This document shows positions 24,746-38,290 of a DNA stretch of 64,000 nt, in pieces. Origin of the DNA: Spirometra erinaceieuropaei (taxonomy: Eukaryota; Platyhelminthes; Cestoda; Diphyllobothriidea; Diphyllobothriidae); contig CACRXP010000711.1 in NCBI GenBank assembly GCA_902702965.1, positions 150,787 to 214,786 on the forward strand, read 5' to 3'. Below the pieces are notes generated by a model that saw nothing but the letters and a program-made list of their open reading frames with translations, ran no database searches and was not told where the DNA came from. The translations under genes were made by a program, and so were the position numbers. The first letter of the stretch is position 1. Every line of letters starts with the position of its first letter.

Positions 24746-27700
24746 GTTCATGTAGAAAAACGTTAATCAAATTTAATGCAAATGCGGCTGGCCAATTCAG
24801 TGTATTAAATGCGATGCGATTGAATTCCCCAGAGGCTATATTTACACAGAAGGATTAAAAATTTATGCCAACAACTACGTAGATAGCAAGCTTTGATGGC
24901 TGCCCCGGTATAGGTTTCGCAGGTGCAAAACACAAGACCGTGGATATTCAACCTACAACATGTTATTTCTTCAATTAATCTGAATGGTGCAGACTACGTT
25001 TGACTAGTTTTCAGATATTCTCTCACCAATTTCGGTCATGTGGTCGCTTCTAACTAAAGGCAGTCTGAAATTTGTAATCGAAATCAAAATTAGCTCGCCA
25101 ATAGTGGGATTAAATAGCTTCTGTCATATGACGCTGTAAAGCGAAACAAGAGTTTATACCATTCACAATATCAAACATACTATGAAATGTGAGAGTAATC
25201 TTTGTCTGATCGACGTTTAAGCAGGCACTTGAATTAATTAAAACCTCAGAAGTTGTTTGCGATAAGGCTTCTAGCCTCTACTTCTAGCTTCTACTGATAG
25301 TCGATATAGGGAACAGTTTACGCTATTCGACAGTGAAACTGGGTGATTAAATTTCATCTGACAGAAAATTGGCGAATGAAGCATTAACGGCATTTGTGCC
25401 GTATTCACTTGAATTTCGCAAATATATTTTTACTTCGCTTCTCAGTATAGAATGCGAAGGCCGGCTTCTACCCTGTAATACAAATACTTATTCAAAAGGT
25501 ATTGCACATCAAGTGGGAGGGGCCGTTTACCGTTATCCAGGCTTAGATTATGTGTACCTCAGCCAGTTAAAATGATTAAAAAGGGGTTTCACCGGAGAAT
25601 TCTAGTCGGTATTATCTTCTTTTTACTAATTTAGATTCTTCAATCCGATTTTTTCGCCTTATTAATTGCTTATTATACCCTTCAGAAAATGTTTGAGAAA
25701 AAATGGCCTTTTTTATTGATATTAAATTTTTTATAGAACTTAAATTTTCAACTCGCTTAATATTAATGCATGTCTAAATTCCAGAGAACCTCAAATAACA
25801 ATCCACAGCCGTCCAGTGGGACATGTTTAATCCACCTCAATAGGTAATTTTGCTGAGATGGTTCAAGGGTTTTTGGATTGAGACTATTTACAGAGACTGA
25901 CAGTGAACTCCGGTGGACAGCATTGCAAGTCCACGGGCATGCAGCGGCTGTTTTATCAGTCAAAATCTGCCGTAAAAATAGGAGGTTATTTTTGGAATTA
26001 ATTTCGGATCTTGTTTGGGAGCTAATGTATGACCTGTTTTAACACTAAAAGGAGCAACTGTAGACCTGAGAATTTTTTCTTAGCAGCGTCATTCTGCATT
26101 TAAAGGTCTCACGCTGCATTAACTCTTGTTTTGCTACGTCTCTTAAACTTACTTGGTTTATTTTAAGTTCTTACGCACAGCGAGATAAAGCAGAAAAAAT
26201 GACACTGGTAAGTGAAATGATGTCCAAAGTCACTTAGGAATTTCCTTTGTTTATCAAGTTGGGCGACCGACGTTCTTTTATTAAAGATCCTTTAAAGGTT
26301 TCGGTCATTTCCGCGTGTTCTGGTGAAACCCGTAGTGTATTTCTGTTTACCAGTCAAGTCCGATATTAAGTCAGGCAATAACCTGCATTCAAATATAACA
26401 AATAAATTTGTTTGCAGACAAAAAATATTTTCAAAACCCAACGAAATGTTTTGTTTCTTCCAGAATTCATGTTGCAAGAGGACACAGTACATGGAAATGT
26501 CTCCAAAAAACACTCAATGACAGATATCATTATGGTTTTCATGACAACGGAATGCAGCGCTGTCAACTTTGAGCAAGTTAGTGGAGATAACGAAAAGCGC
26601 ACAGTTTGTTATCATATGTAAATAACTCCTCAGACGAATGTACTCTACAATTGTTAGAGAACACTCAGTAATCTGAAGTAGATAATGATATCTCTCAACA
26701 GGGAAGATGAAGGTAGATAGCTGTATTTGCTCCGCATAGTTCAATTTTATGGTCAATGACTGGCCTCTTGATGTGTGAGAGTCAAGAAAGTTTTTGTTAT
26801 AGGACGTTTATATTCAGACCATTAAACAAAGTCATCGCTGTACGCATTAACTGCAATTTAGTCAACAAAGGTATCCATTGTCCTAGCGATTGGTAGGCTA
26901 CATGCTAAACAAACGCTTAAGAGGTAAACCATTTTTTAAAACGTTGAGGATGTATTTCCTCCCTTGTTCGTTTATAAAAGCCCTTTACATGAACTTCTAC
27001 ATGCTAAGATTGGCCGTTTGAGGTAAACTACTTACCTAGGGCAGTTTCCTTTCCCTGACTTCCGTGATTTAAGTAATATTCCCCGCAGTAGTTTTTCAAA
27101 CCTACAGTTGAATTTGAATAAGCGTTTTTGCCAAAACAATACTCGATTCAGTAACTAAATAATGTTGTGAAGATAGGCACATTCAATGAGCTAGTTTGGT
27201 TATCATAATCAACAAGTCTGGTATTGCTGACTTAGCGACTGACTGTTCACGCGCATGATATATATTGAAAACAATATAGGGCGTTGCCATTTTAATTTGA
27301 TTTTTTTAATCACGACCAGCGGGCGTTTGCTTAGCCCTGCCCTCCTAACTTCGCACTGGATGCAAGGCCCTAGGGCATCTTACGCTGACTTTCTGCTTTG
27401 GTCACTGAGTCAGCAAGGAGTATTGGAAATACAAAATATAAAAAATGGTGTAAAACATTTTTCCTAACTCTACATGGAGTATGCCTTTACGCAATCAGGT
27501 AATGAGCTGTGAAATAAACCCTAAAAGTCCTGAAAATGGAACAATTTTTAAGACAACTGGGTATATAAATGTCGAGGTTAAGTATTTTGCAGTCATTTGG
27601 GCGCCTAGGAATGCTTGGCAACAAATATAACTGTTTCATGGCGCCAAAGTCCCGAATTAAAAATGAATGGAGCCGCCGCCACTTAAGCCAACTGACCCTT

Positions 27701-30700
27701 ATGCATTGAGTGTTTATGCTAAAATGCGGGTCTCCTGCAAATTCCAGGTCATTGTCCTCAACTGCACGTAATGTGTGATTTATAAACAATTTTTAATTCT
27801 CCTGATGCCAAGATCGGGAATAAGAAGATGCAGAAAAACTACTACTTGGGACATTCAAAATACCTCTAAGACTTTCGGTTTGCATGAAATATTGACGACG
27901 CAAACGTTACTGAAAAAGCTTCTTTTTGACAAAAAGAATCCCATTCTCAGGTACATATGCACTATGATACTTATTTTTAACCCGGGGATGTGTTTAGGCA
28001 AAACGAAAAATTTACATCCCTCGGCTTAATTTGGTCAAAACGCTTAGACGAGAGATGGGCACAAAATTTGAAATGGGCTGTCAATCTGAGCATGTAGGCA
28101 TGCGTGCACATTGTGAGGCCGTTTGAAGCTTTTTCACTTGATGACAGGACATTTGATGTCAAATGGGCCAAATGCGATGCAGCGCGTCGAAAGCATTCTT
28201 TGGAGAGCAGTTTTTCTGATTTTACTCAAATGAATAAACGAAATTTTAGAAGCAGCTGTCTTTTTACTCGGATGCAAGATGAAGTTTACGACGTTTGCCT
28301 CTGTGAAATAAATCACTCATAACTGATGCAAACCGAGGGATATGCTCGGTTTACCGTCTTGCGCGATTCCAGGTCAGGCAACACAGTATCCCATCTAACT
28401 GATTAAACGCGAAGGCCAAAATTGAGACAGTTGAGTGTGGGCAATTAAAATGTCGCGCAGTTTACTTGTTCGCATAACCTCTCCCGGGAAATGTCATTTT
28501 GCACTCACAGTGTCACTACAAATACCTTTATTACTCCAATGTTCGCAAATTGGAGTAGAAAATTGCCTTTTATTGCATTCCGTCGCTATCATATGCTTCA
28601 AGTCATCCCACACTAAATGCGCTTATTCTTGGGTTTTTTCAATGATAGAGAAAAGTCGTAACTTTCGGGAATTTTGCATATGGACCTACTGCACTAAAAA
28701 CCTGTTTTTACAACGTATTTTAAATGAAGCAATATGCAGAAAGCAAGATATTTTAGAAAAATCTGACATTTTATGAGTTTTAGGAAGTCAGGTTTGCAAA
28801 CACGCGTGATTTTGTCGCCCAAAAACGCCTAATGGCAATCCTTTGTTTAAATATTCTGCTCTTTTCCTACCACTTGCGAACGCGCATGCGTTTCATTTAA
28901 GACGCCCTTAACAAATAAGCTTTGTTAACTTACAAGCATAGGCTATTTTTTTATGGTCCACTTTCCTCAAGCGTCTAGTTTAAAAACGAAATGTCCAGGG
29001 TAATACCGGTTTTCGAAATATTTAGCATTTATAGAGCCACCCCAAGGAATCCTTAAAATCTTACAAGGGAGTCTTAAAGTAAACAAATGTAATGGAAAAG
29101 TCTCCAAAATAAAGCAAAATGTTACCTTTTTATTTGCAGCGGAAATGCGACCGATAGTTTCAGAAGAGAGAAAAGCCTACAAGAAATCTTAATTTTTTAG
29201 TTAATCTTGGAAAAATGTAACGTACGCATACATTTGTCAACAAAGTAACTCATAAAAGAACTTTTAAAGGCTAACTCGTAAAATAAAGTTTTTAATTTTT
29301 TCTAAGGCATATATTTAGCAACCTTCCTTTATGAAAGTTTATTTTTCTCAACAGTGAGGCTAAATGTTTGGATGGGTATAAAAATACGACTTAAAAGGTA
29401 ATCTTCGGTAGAAAGAATGTCCAAGAATTCCCTTCTTTCGTAAACGCTTTCAATATTACCTTGTTTGATGGTTCTAATAAACGTGTGGTTTCCGCCAGGC
29501 TTTGCATCACACCTAATCGTGATGATATTCACTTGTAAACTAAGTGATAGACAAATTTCAAACCCTCTACTACTTCTGCTGTTTCTTTGATTTGGTTTTT
29601 CTAATTTTCAGGCTTTCTGTTCGTTTATATGCTATGTCAATTTTCGTTTTATAAACTTTTCGTTTTTTAATCAATTTGTTCTTTTCACGGTAAAATATTG
29701 ATTTTTATTTTATTTTGTGTTCTTGAAATGTTTAAAAGCGCTCGGTCTATTTGGTAGTACCGGTTTATGCGTGACAATAATTTCTGCGTACATTTCGACG
29801 CATTTTATGAATAGGCTGCATACTGTTTTCGTTGTCCGTGTTTGCTAATCTCGGTTGAACAGGAGCCCTTATTCAGCAAATCCTTTCCTTTATATAAAAC
29901 GCAAAATTATTCTGGAATAACTATTGTTTACGTATAGGTTTGGGTGTTTGCAGACAGTAAAAGCCCATTCATCTGATCCTGCCTCTTTTGGGAATCATTA
30001 TTGCTATGGAGGATATTTTCAATGAGTATGGCCACAACCAATTGCATTATCTTAGCTCGTATCCACCTGAACCACCTGGCCGCTGTTAAAAGTGCACAGT
30101 GGTAGAATGGAAATTTTAAATTCATTGGCAAGACGTGAGTAGAAAACTTGTCAAAACTGCAAAGGCAACACATGAAATTTGCATCTAAAAACACCAAGTA
30201 CAAACGTGCATTCACAGTAGCTGTTCTTTTATATCCAACTAATCGATCTCGTCGCCCGTGTGTTCCCCGGCCCCACCTATCCCATATGACAGGCAGCTGG
30301 GGTTTGCTTACTTCAGGTTGGGCTACATAACCACATCTGACCCAATTTGTTGTATTGGAACACAAAATTTGTTCGTATAGCACTGTTTAGGTAATCCGTT
30401 TAATTTTCTTCCACCTGTGCATTAATATGTCTCAGCTCCATTTAATTCATTTTTCTCCTGTAAAGAATGAGTTGTCTTCAAATTGTCTAAGCACGTAATT
30501 AGTGGTGTAGCCAATTGCCTGATAGGCCTGTTTTCACCCTGCATGTAGACAGGGCATCTGAACAACGCTTAAGAAGACCTCACGATTGTACCCTAATTCA
30601 GTCTATGTTTTATGCAGTACAAGCGTTATGGGAATTTACTTCGGCAAGTCAATTTGTCGATTGCTATAGTGCAGTTAATACTCTAGCCAACGGAGCGACG

Positions 30701-31003
30701 AGGCCCCAACGGGAGACGTGAGTTTAATCACATTTGGGTCACGTCACCCGCCCAACCTACTGTAGCGTCTAGAATCCTCCAAAGTTGATACGGTTAGCTG
30801 ACTGCCCACACAGGATGTCCTACGTTATCTACTAGATTCCATCAGCTGATTACTAGTCCCACGTAACTCAAAGGTGTTTGGCAGATTTTGAATAATTCAT
30901 ACTGACTTAACTGTGAAAAACTCGGCCTTGTCGTGGGATTTGAAGTCGAAACGGAAACTACCTCTCCATACACGCTTTAAGTCCTGCTTTTCATTAAACG
31001 CTT
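24746..31003. other. long stretch with no supported gene
   Basis: Frames include 27487-27789 (minus, 100 codons), 28435-28776 (plus, 113 codons) and 29928-30383 (minus, 151 codons, opening on GTG with no early ATG). None carries a motif I recognise, and 26290-26760 is open on both strands at once. I found no foldback copy, tandem array or RNA gene in this part. Confidence 0.45.
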
Positions 31004-31184
31004 CTTAGCAAACTCACCGCAAAGGACAGATAGTTCGTTTAGTCAGCGAACTGCGTCAACGCTTTTCCACGATTTACGAGCCGCCCTCTGTTCGGCCCCG
31101 TCGCTCGCTCTTCCTGACGTTGACAAGAACACCTATCCGTTCATTCTGGACACGGACGCTAATGGCTCTGCCAAAAATATATAA
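31004..31184 (+). pseudogene. Ty3/gypsy-type retrotransposon fragment (RT-RNase H junction)
   Basis: In frame from 31004 the plus strand reads LSKLTAKD, then after two in-frame stops SANCVNAF. One base is then out of phase (near 31067), and frame 31068-31181 continues HDLRAALCSAPSLALPD followed by PFILDTDANGS. This order (L..LTAK, then an F..L..AL..AP.LA.PD block, then a (F)ILDTDAS-type motif) is the end of reverse transcriptase and start of RNase H in Ty3/gypsy pol; the first Asp of ILDTDA is normally an RNase H catalytic residue. Two stops, a frameshift and a stop straight after the motif show it is dead. I could not find the YxDD box, integrase or LTRs nearby. Confidence 0.75.
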
Positions 31185-32180
31185 GCTGGGCATCACTTAG
31201 CAGCCTCCGGCGTTTTCAGGAACTTTACTGGCTATTTCTACCAGGCTTAAGCGCAAAAACGATAAGCTTATAGAAGATAAACTCAACAATCAGCGATTCT
31301 TATAATTTTTCACGTTAAAGCATCTTTAAGGCGGACAGTAATCCATTAACAGATCTGCTTTAGAAGATATTTGGAGTAATAAATTTGACAACAGTCAGAT
31401 ACTTGAGGTTTACGGGCTCACATTAGCCAGATCTGCATAGATTTAATATATCATTTTATCCTTATATCACAAAGACTCTAACTCGAAAAGGATATCCAAT
31501 CGACCCAATGCGCCCTAACTTTACTCATGCGTTACCTGATAAACGCCATGCTTTCATGGACGGGCTTCGTAACTGCGTTCAAAAACCATCAGCAGACTCT
31601 TTTTCGTCGTGCTGCTTTGAGGCAGCCCACAAGTAGGCATTTAAAACCTACTAGTGGAAAGTAAGTTGCTCAAGCCACAAAGTCCGTTATAAGATAAACA
31701 TGCAGAGTAGCTGATTGACAAAATAAGAAATGACGGTCCGACTGCTCCAGTAGGAGCATGTGTTTTTACGTCAGAATGCAAGCTGAAACGTCTATAGGGC
31801 CTATAATTAACCAGACTTTCGACAGACAGACATGTGACATTTAAGTCGTAGTAGGCTGCATCACGCGCCGTTAGTTACCGGTCATTATTATTAGCGTAAA
31901 TTATTCCGATTTGAACACCTAAAAGTTTACCTCAGTCAAGGCGTAACCTATCTGAGTTAAACATAATTCTGCCTGAGCCATACTTTCAGGAGGAGAGTTG
32001 AAAAAATTAGAATACACAATCGCTCGTTAACATTATTCAGGACCAAGCAAATCCACTCTTAAATATTTTCACTATTTAAAAAACCTAATCAGCGAAAATT
32101 CCAGTCCCGAAATTGCTTGTAAGCACTCGCTTCCATATTAAAAAAGGATAACGGCTTCAGCGCTGTGCAAGTTTGTTATC
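31185..32180. other. no recognised feature downstream of the gypsy fragment
   Basis: No continuation of the RNase H or integrase domain could be followed in any frame. The small perfect hairpin agtagg...cctact near 31633-31653 is the only structure noted. Confidence 0.4.
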
Positions 32181-32560
32181 CTACGCACATTCTCCGCTGA
32201 GTAAATGAAATTCGCCTTGCCCACGCGGACAGGAAACTGTCGCAGAGTCGCGGACGAAAGTGCTCCAAACCCAGACTGGAGGGGGGGGGGGCGCTAATGG
32301 CTCTGTCGGTCGGACACCTGTTAGAGTTGTTGTTGAAAGCAGAAGCACAGTGTGGAGAAGTGCAGTCACGCGATGTCCGGACAACACCTACGTGTGCCGA
32401 TTCATGATTGCCCCCTTGAAGAGCCCTACTCTACAATAGTAGGCCTTTGACTGAGCCCCTAAGTGGGCACTTTGTTATGAAGCAGGAAGCGCCGGTGCGG
32501 AGTAAACTTACGGGAGTCTAAGAACGTCGCGAGAGACGTCTTAAGTAATCCCTTCCTCAC
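32181..32560. other. GC-rich patch with an 11-G homopolymer
   Basis: G-run at 32281-32291 within a GC-rich stretch. A minus-strand frame (32181-32387, 68 codons) spans it and reads proline repeats through the run, which is a composition effect. The 14-mer cgctaatggctctg at 32292 also occurs inside the gypsy fragment at about 31157; this may be chance or a hint that both come from the same decayed element. Confidence 0.35.
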
Positions 32561-34530
32561 CATTATTTTTGTGGAATGTTGTTGTCACCAGTTATGCTAA
32601 TGTTTTGACCCAATTTTTAGACAGTCTCGCTCAAACAGCGTCAATCTGTCTAGTGCTATCAATGATGGTTAACGCACTGAATATTTTCACTCAGTGCAAA
32701 TAGATCAGCAATTTTCTTTAAATTTCTGGCAAAAACACAACCTTGGTTTAGTCTTTCATGCCACAGTTTGTTTAACTTGTTACTGTTGAATGCTTTTCGG
32801 TTGTTTAAGGCACGTGGCAAGTATCTACCTATTTAGTGGCCTAAAGTGCACAGCTATAATGCGGAAGTTAGGAATCGTTCACCATATTGACCGTACACTA
32901 TAAATTACGATTATGTTTGACCTATTTTTTAATGTCAGTGGGCCAAATGTATCAAGATCACTTTATAGGACCCAGTACTTGTTGTTGAGAAATTATTTAA
33001 CAATATAAATGCAACACTGTAACACTCTTCTCTCTTCTCGTCCTTGTAGCAAATAGGGAATTTAATAGTGCAGCACGTACATTTGCTTCAAACAAAATGA
33101 ACTACAAAAGTCATAATTCTGACTAGCTACTTATGCGCTACATAAATGTGCAATTTATGCCGTAAGTCCTTTTAAAATTTCTTTGACCGAACCCAGGCTG
33201 TAAGGAATAACACTGGGAACGAATGGCATTGTAAGGCAGCATGGAGCTTTGTTCACACAATGAATTTCAGATCTGAGAACACTGAAAATTCCGGAATTTT
33301 TGTTGTATGCCTTTTTGGAAAAAGAAACGCATTTGCTGAGATAAGATATCAGTCGACACATTCGACCTATTGTGGAATTGCCTATTAAACCTTTTTCTCC
33401 TTTTATAGCCAATAAACTGCATATCATCGCACTTGGAAAATTGAAAAATTAACCAACAACCAGAAAGATTAGTTCACCACAACGGATTGTGACCATTTTC
33501 TGATTCTCATTCTTAAACTTCTAACAGTACCAATAACGGATATTTGGTTGAAAAAAAACACGAAGTTTTTCTTTTGTCTACCAAAGATTCGTAGCAGGTA
33601 GTAGGAAAATATTGAATCCCATATGACAGGTCCTAATGTGTTATCTGATGAAGCACAAGAATCTATACATACCTTCGCCGATGCTTTTGCCTATTTAGTT
33701 TTTTGATACATTTTGACGACGTTTTGGCTTAGAGTGGGCATGCGATTATCCGATTTGACTTAATTTCCATGTGAGGTGAGGAGTGTTATTTTGATCTTGG
33801 ACAACTGAAGCAAAGCCCTAGGAGGTTTTCGCAAAATAAATGATTAGCAGCACAGGCAGCAAGATTACAAGCACAGGTCGGTCGTGGAAAAAATTCACTT
33901 CGGCTTCATTTATTTTCGTCCGCCATTTGTACCCCAAACGCAAGTCAGTGCGACCGGACCTGTCTACGTGATTGTATTTAGTCACTTAATGTTCGTCTAG
34001 TTTTTATAGCACATAAATAGGGGAGTTGTTATAGTGCAGGTAGTAACGCGCCGTGTCCTGCATTTAACACCAAATTTGACTTTTAAACAAAACCTAAGAC
34101 TAACGCCAACCCCTCTATCCCTTATCGTACCCTTATCGATTGAGCCCGAGTCAAAAAGCGGCAATGGTAGGAAGAAGAGCCCTATTCAGCTGTTGGTAGA
34201 CTGTGGAACGTGTAACACAAAAATGGTGGTAATGGGGAGGTTTTGAGGCCGTATATTAAGATGATATAATGAAGAAAAACACAAAGGATGGTGGCAACAA
34301 AAGCGGTATTTTCGTATAAAATGGTGAATGCATACATATGTGGGATCCTGCTGAATACCGCTTGGCATTCCATCTTAAAGGAATGTATGATAATTGATCA
34401 ACTGAGACTATCCACTGACAGACACTCCTGGTATCCGTCATTGCATGTTCATTTAATCCTGTTTTTTGTTGCTCCGCTCTTTGGTACGACTTCGCGTGGT
34501 CGGTGCTTAATTAGATTTCGCAAGTAAATA
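32561..34530. other. no recognised feature
   Basis: Small frames only (longest 90 codons, at 33155-33427, minus). The interval 34180-34530 is open on both strands in several frames, with no motif. Confidence 0.45.
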
Positions 34531-35045
34531 CAGTAAGTGACCGATCTCATGAAATGATGGCTGAAATTCCGAAATGCGTTCTCAATTATGAGGGCTTACT
34601 TAGGCGCGGGTGTGATACTGATTATCTTGCGATATAATCCTATACCATTTTGGACTTGATGGCATATCAGCTTTTGAATGCATTGCTTTACAATCTCCTG
34701 CAAAACCCGTATTCGGTAAAAATGACTACTTAAATGACATGCATTTTTCACATTGATTTTTGCGGATCTTGTAAATTCAAATATATTTTATATAAACCAT
34801 AAACAAAAATAGTTTTGAAGTCGCTTGACAGAGAATCGAGTTATTTTTTATTTCATACTAGAAAAAGGAATACAATTAGGTTTCTAATAGGTTTCTAATC
34901 AAGAAATGTTTAAGACTGTGCAATTTCCATTCACACAACATAGCGCCTTTCCATTTGCCACTACTCTTTATGGAATGCACAGCATCGTCGCCATCATTTG
35001 CAAAATTTTGTGAGACCTATATGGCATCTTTGTAAAGGAAAAAGG
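34531..35045 (-). mobile_element. foldback element, subfamily B, right arm missing
   Basis: The left end cagtaagtgaccgatctcat...ggctgaaattccgaaatgcg is preceded by TA. The arm runs to about 34905 and the B spacer (taagactgtgcaatttccattc...) to about 35045, where homology stops. No right arm is found. Confidence 0.75.
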
Positions 35046-35154
35046 AACATGTAATTTTCTTCAGTTATTCCAGAATAAGAAAACTTCTTTATCTAGCAAC
35101 TTGCTAACAGGAATAATGAAGCGTGTTCGTAGACGGAGTTTTACGGCTATCATT

Positions 35155-35685
35155 TAAATCAGGAATGCCGCCAATAAATGTCCCTTTTTTGGAATCCTGC
35201 AAAAATCATATTCGTTGTAAAACGGCTACGTAAGTATTATTATTTGTTTACATTGATTTACGGTGCCCCTATAACTTCAGATATATTTTTTAATAAATAC
35301 GCAGAAAACCTCCTTTCCTGCATTCCTTTCATGGTAATTTGACTTCCGACCATTTCTGGACTCAAAAAATGAGTATCATCTTGTTTTAAGAAAGGTGAGC
35401 AACTTCCGATAGGTTTTTAATTTGACCTGTCGTTGCACATGCTTCTGCAGCTTCTGACCTATTAACGATGCAGTAAAATTTAGGTCGGTTTCTGCACTTC
35501 TCTAAACTACAGAGGTTTTGAGAGATTTCCCCAGAAATGTGCACCATGTTTTACACTTCAGAACGAGCACTTGAACATAGGTAGGATGAATTTTATTTGA
35601 ATGGAAATTTCACGGTCCTAATCGTCTCATAATTTTGATCTTTTATAAAGAGCTGTTTTTTCTCTAAGTATATAATTTAAAAAGC
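35155..35685 (+). mobile_element. foldback element, subfamily A, partial
   Basis: Matches the inner left arm (gtaaaacggctacgtaagta..., tttacattgatttacgg...) and then the A spacer in plus orientation (tttgacctgtcgttgcacatgc; later atttcacggtcctaatcgtctcataattttg). Homology ends at the start of the right arm near 35680. Both outer ends are lost. Confidence 0.6.
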
Positions 35686-37484
35686 TTTTATTAGCTGGAC
35701 ACTGACGTATAGAATGAGATAGTTTCGTGCATATTTCCGCCCCCCCCCCTAGTAGGTCTTAATGTATACGAGTAACAAACATTCACGGAAATAACACAAT
35801 ATTGCAGTGAGAATCGTTCACTAATGTGTTTTATGTTAACAGCCACAAAACATTCCGTTTTAAAAGTAGGCCACTTGATGTGTCTTAGGCATTTTGGGAT
35901 TGTCATGCAGAATACTCGGTACTACAGCTTCATATAATTATTTTTTCTTAGCCATTAACGCGTTTCAAAATGTCTGTCAACATCTTGTTAGGCGCTTTGC
36001 CTAATAAACCTGTCCATCTGAGCTTCTGTCTATTGAATTCTTCCTCCCACTCTAAGCGCATTGTAACCGGCTGGCCTTCAGTAACAGACTAACAGCCTTT
36101 TTCCTCTTAAAAAGCTCTAGTTCTTCTAGGTTAGCAGTAAATATCGCTTGGGTCTGAGAGGATTACGACAGAGCATGATCTGCAGATAGTCGTAATTCGT
36201 TTTGCTGTAGCGGCAGTCGACAAAAGCAGGTTCTACTGCAACTACCGTGGATTAAGGTGGATTTATGCCTTTGCCAGAGACGAGTCTAGCGTTATAAAAA
36301 ATGCATTAGTTGTTCTCTTTTATTACGGATAAGTCGCAAAAGCATAGCTGCGAAGACTAGATGCTGTCAATAAATGTTTAAGACGTGCTTTATAAGAATC
36401 GAATTAATGGCAGTTAAGTGGGTCTTCTTGTTAAGAGACAATCCACGCCCTTTGGCAAATCATGTTTAAGACGATTTTATGGAAAACGATTTTGATTTGT
36501 TATGTTTTTATAAGAATGTAGACGGAACATGGAGCTCGTCCTATTTTAAGCAAGTTCTTTAAGTGCAAATTGTCATACATACGTCATTTACAGGGGTCTT
36601 GTTTGATTTTCCAGCCGTCTGCGCTAGGTTTATGTAAGCAGTGCCTTTCAGAGATTTTTTCTTAAGTAAATAGCTGACGCCATCCACGTAAGAAGCGACA
36701 GTCCGCTGGATATACAATCACAAATCAGTGACCGCAATTAGTCAATTTTGTCAGCAAAAAGCTTACAATCCCATCATTTTTGATTTGCTGTTTGGATATC
36801 TAATAGACAGCACAGTAGCGTATGCAATGTATTTTGTTTTGTTAAAGTAGTATGTGGTGTCATTGATGCTACTGTACTAGTACTAATTACTCGTCGTAGA
36901 CAGAGAGTGGGTTTTTTCCTAGACGCCAGGCTTGAGGAATCATACTATAAAACTCTTTTCTAGTTCAAATTATCATTTTTTTCGTTTTTGCGGGCTAAGA
37001 AATCTCATAGAACACCCGTTTAACAGCCAAGTTCTCAGGCAAAGGTTGCATTTTCTACAGACTGGATCTTTTTGTTGTCAGTCATTTGCTTATTGCAAAA
37101 CTAAAAACCATTGGTTCTTGCATTATTGTGGAGGTAAACTTAGTATACTCTACAAATGCCATGGTAGAAAATGTGGACGTTTAATCTTTACAGGGAAAAT
37201 GTCATATTTGGCAGCCTAACAATTACAACAATTGGCAACGCCATCAGTCAACGACTTGGTCCGTCCGTTTTGTATTTTTACTTATTGTCTGCAGGTTTCT
37301 GATAACTGGCATGATTTATCTGCATTTTACTTTAGAACACGCAAAGCACTGAGTCCGCTGACTTGGATCGCTCATCTACTTTGGAAAATTCGGTCCGTAG
37401 TTCATAATGGGGAGAATACCTAGTTACTAACGATGCTTTCTCTATACGGACACACACTTTGCATCGGTCGCGTTAAATTTTATT
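35686..37484. other. no recognised feature
   Basis: Contains a C-run at 35743-35751 and a 95-codon Cys-containing plus frame (36932-37219) without known motif. No repeat recognised. Confidence 0.45.
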
Positions 37485-38290
37485 TTCGTGTAAACTACGC
37501 TATCTTATCAAATTGTAGTAGAAGTTTAGAAATGCGTTGTCATTTGGAAAAGCTTACTTACGTAGGCTTGTCATATTAACTATTGTGTCGCATAATCTTC
37601 AGACATGCCAGTCCGCTGGTTTTTGAATAAGCTCTATGTCAACCGCCGAGCGAAACTAGGTTTTGCAAAAGAAGCGATTGCACAGATAGCATGTTTCCCG
37701 TTCACTTCTGATACCTTTACAAATACAAATGTACTTTATAAAAAACATGCCCAAGTTATTCTTTCTTCTTCTCTCCCGAGACCAAAATTACTCCTTTAAA
37801 TTTAGCACATAAAAAAGTACCGTTGACTTTTAAAACATGTTCCTAGTGCAACATTTAAGGACCGAGAAATGTCCAATCGTATAGTGTTGCACCAAACAAA
37901 TTATTAGTGCTGTAAGCGAGAAAAAAAACAATATTATCCACGTTCACCAGAAAACCTTTTGCAAGCCTTTTTCATCTCCTTTATATAAGCACACAGAAGG
38001 CATGAGGTTCGTCTCGCGGAAGGCAAACGGCTTGTATTTTTGTTCATACGTCCTCTAAAATATATATGACTTTATAAGGGCATCGAAAATCAATGGGAGT
38101 AATTTCAACCAGTCAAGTAGTCATTTGCTGCGTCAGGCGATCGAAATGCAGCTCGCTCCATAGCCGACAGCCTATCGTGACTGGCTTATCTCGATATCTT
38201 ACGACAGGCTATTCGTATGACAACCCCTTAAGTAATATTTTGGGACCAAAAACGCAATTCAGAATTTCGATTAGCACTTCATGAGATGGT
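37485..38290. mobile_element. foldback element, diverged, spacer replaced
   Basis: The left side keeps agaaatgcgttgtcatttggaaaagcttacttacgtagg and cgcataatc near 37530-37600. The right side keeps atcgaaaatcaatgggagtaa, agtcaagtagtcatttgctgc and a terminal aacgcaattcagaatttcga...cttcatgagatgg at about 38250-38288. The middle (37620-38030) does not match the family spacer. Which subfamily it belongs to is unclear. Confidence 0.5.

Noticed and set aside
24033..24751. Cluster of overlapping frames on both strands as a possible gene
   Set aside because: The block is GC-rich, which removes stop codons in all frames; no motif, start context or splice signal supports coding.
29928..30383. 151-codon minus-strand open frame
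   Set aside because: It opens on GTG with no ATG near the start, matches nothing I know, and overlaps a 60-codon frame on the other strand; length alone is not enough in 64 kb.
32281..32291. G-run as a G-quadruplex
   Set aside because: A single 11-G homopolymer without neighbouring G-tracts is better read as a homopolymer or sequencing-prone run.
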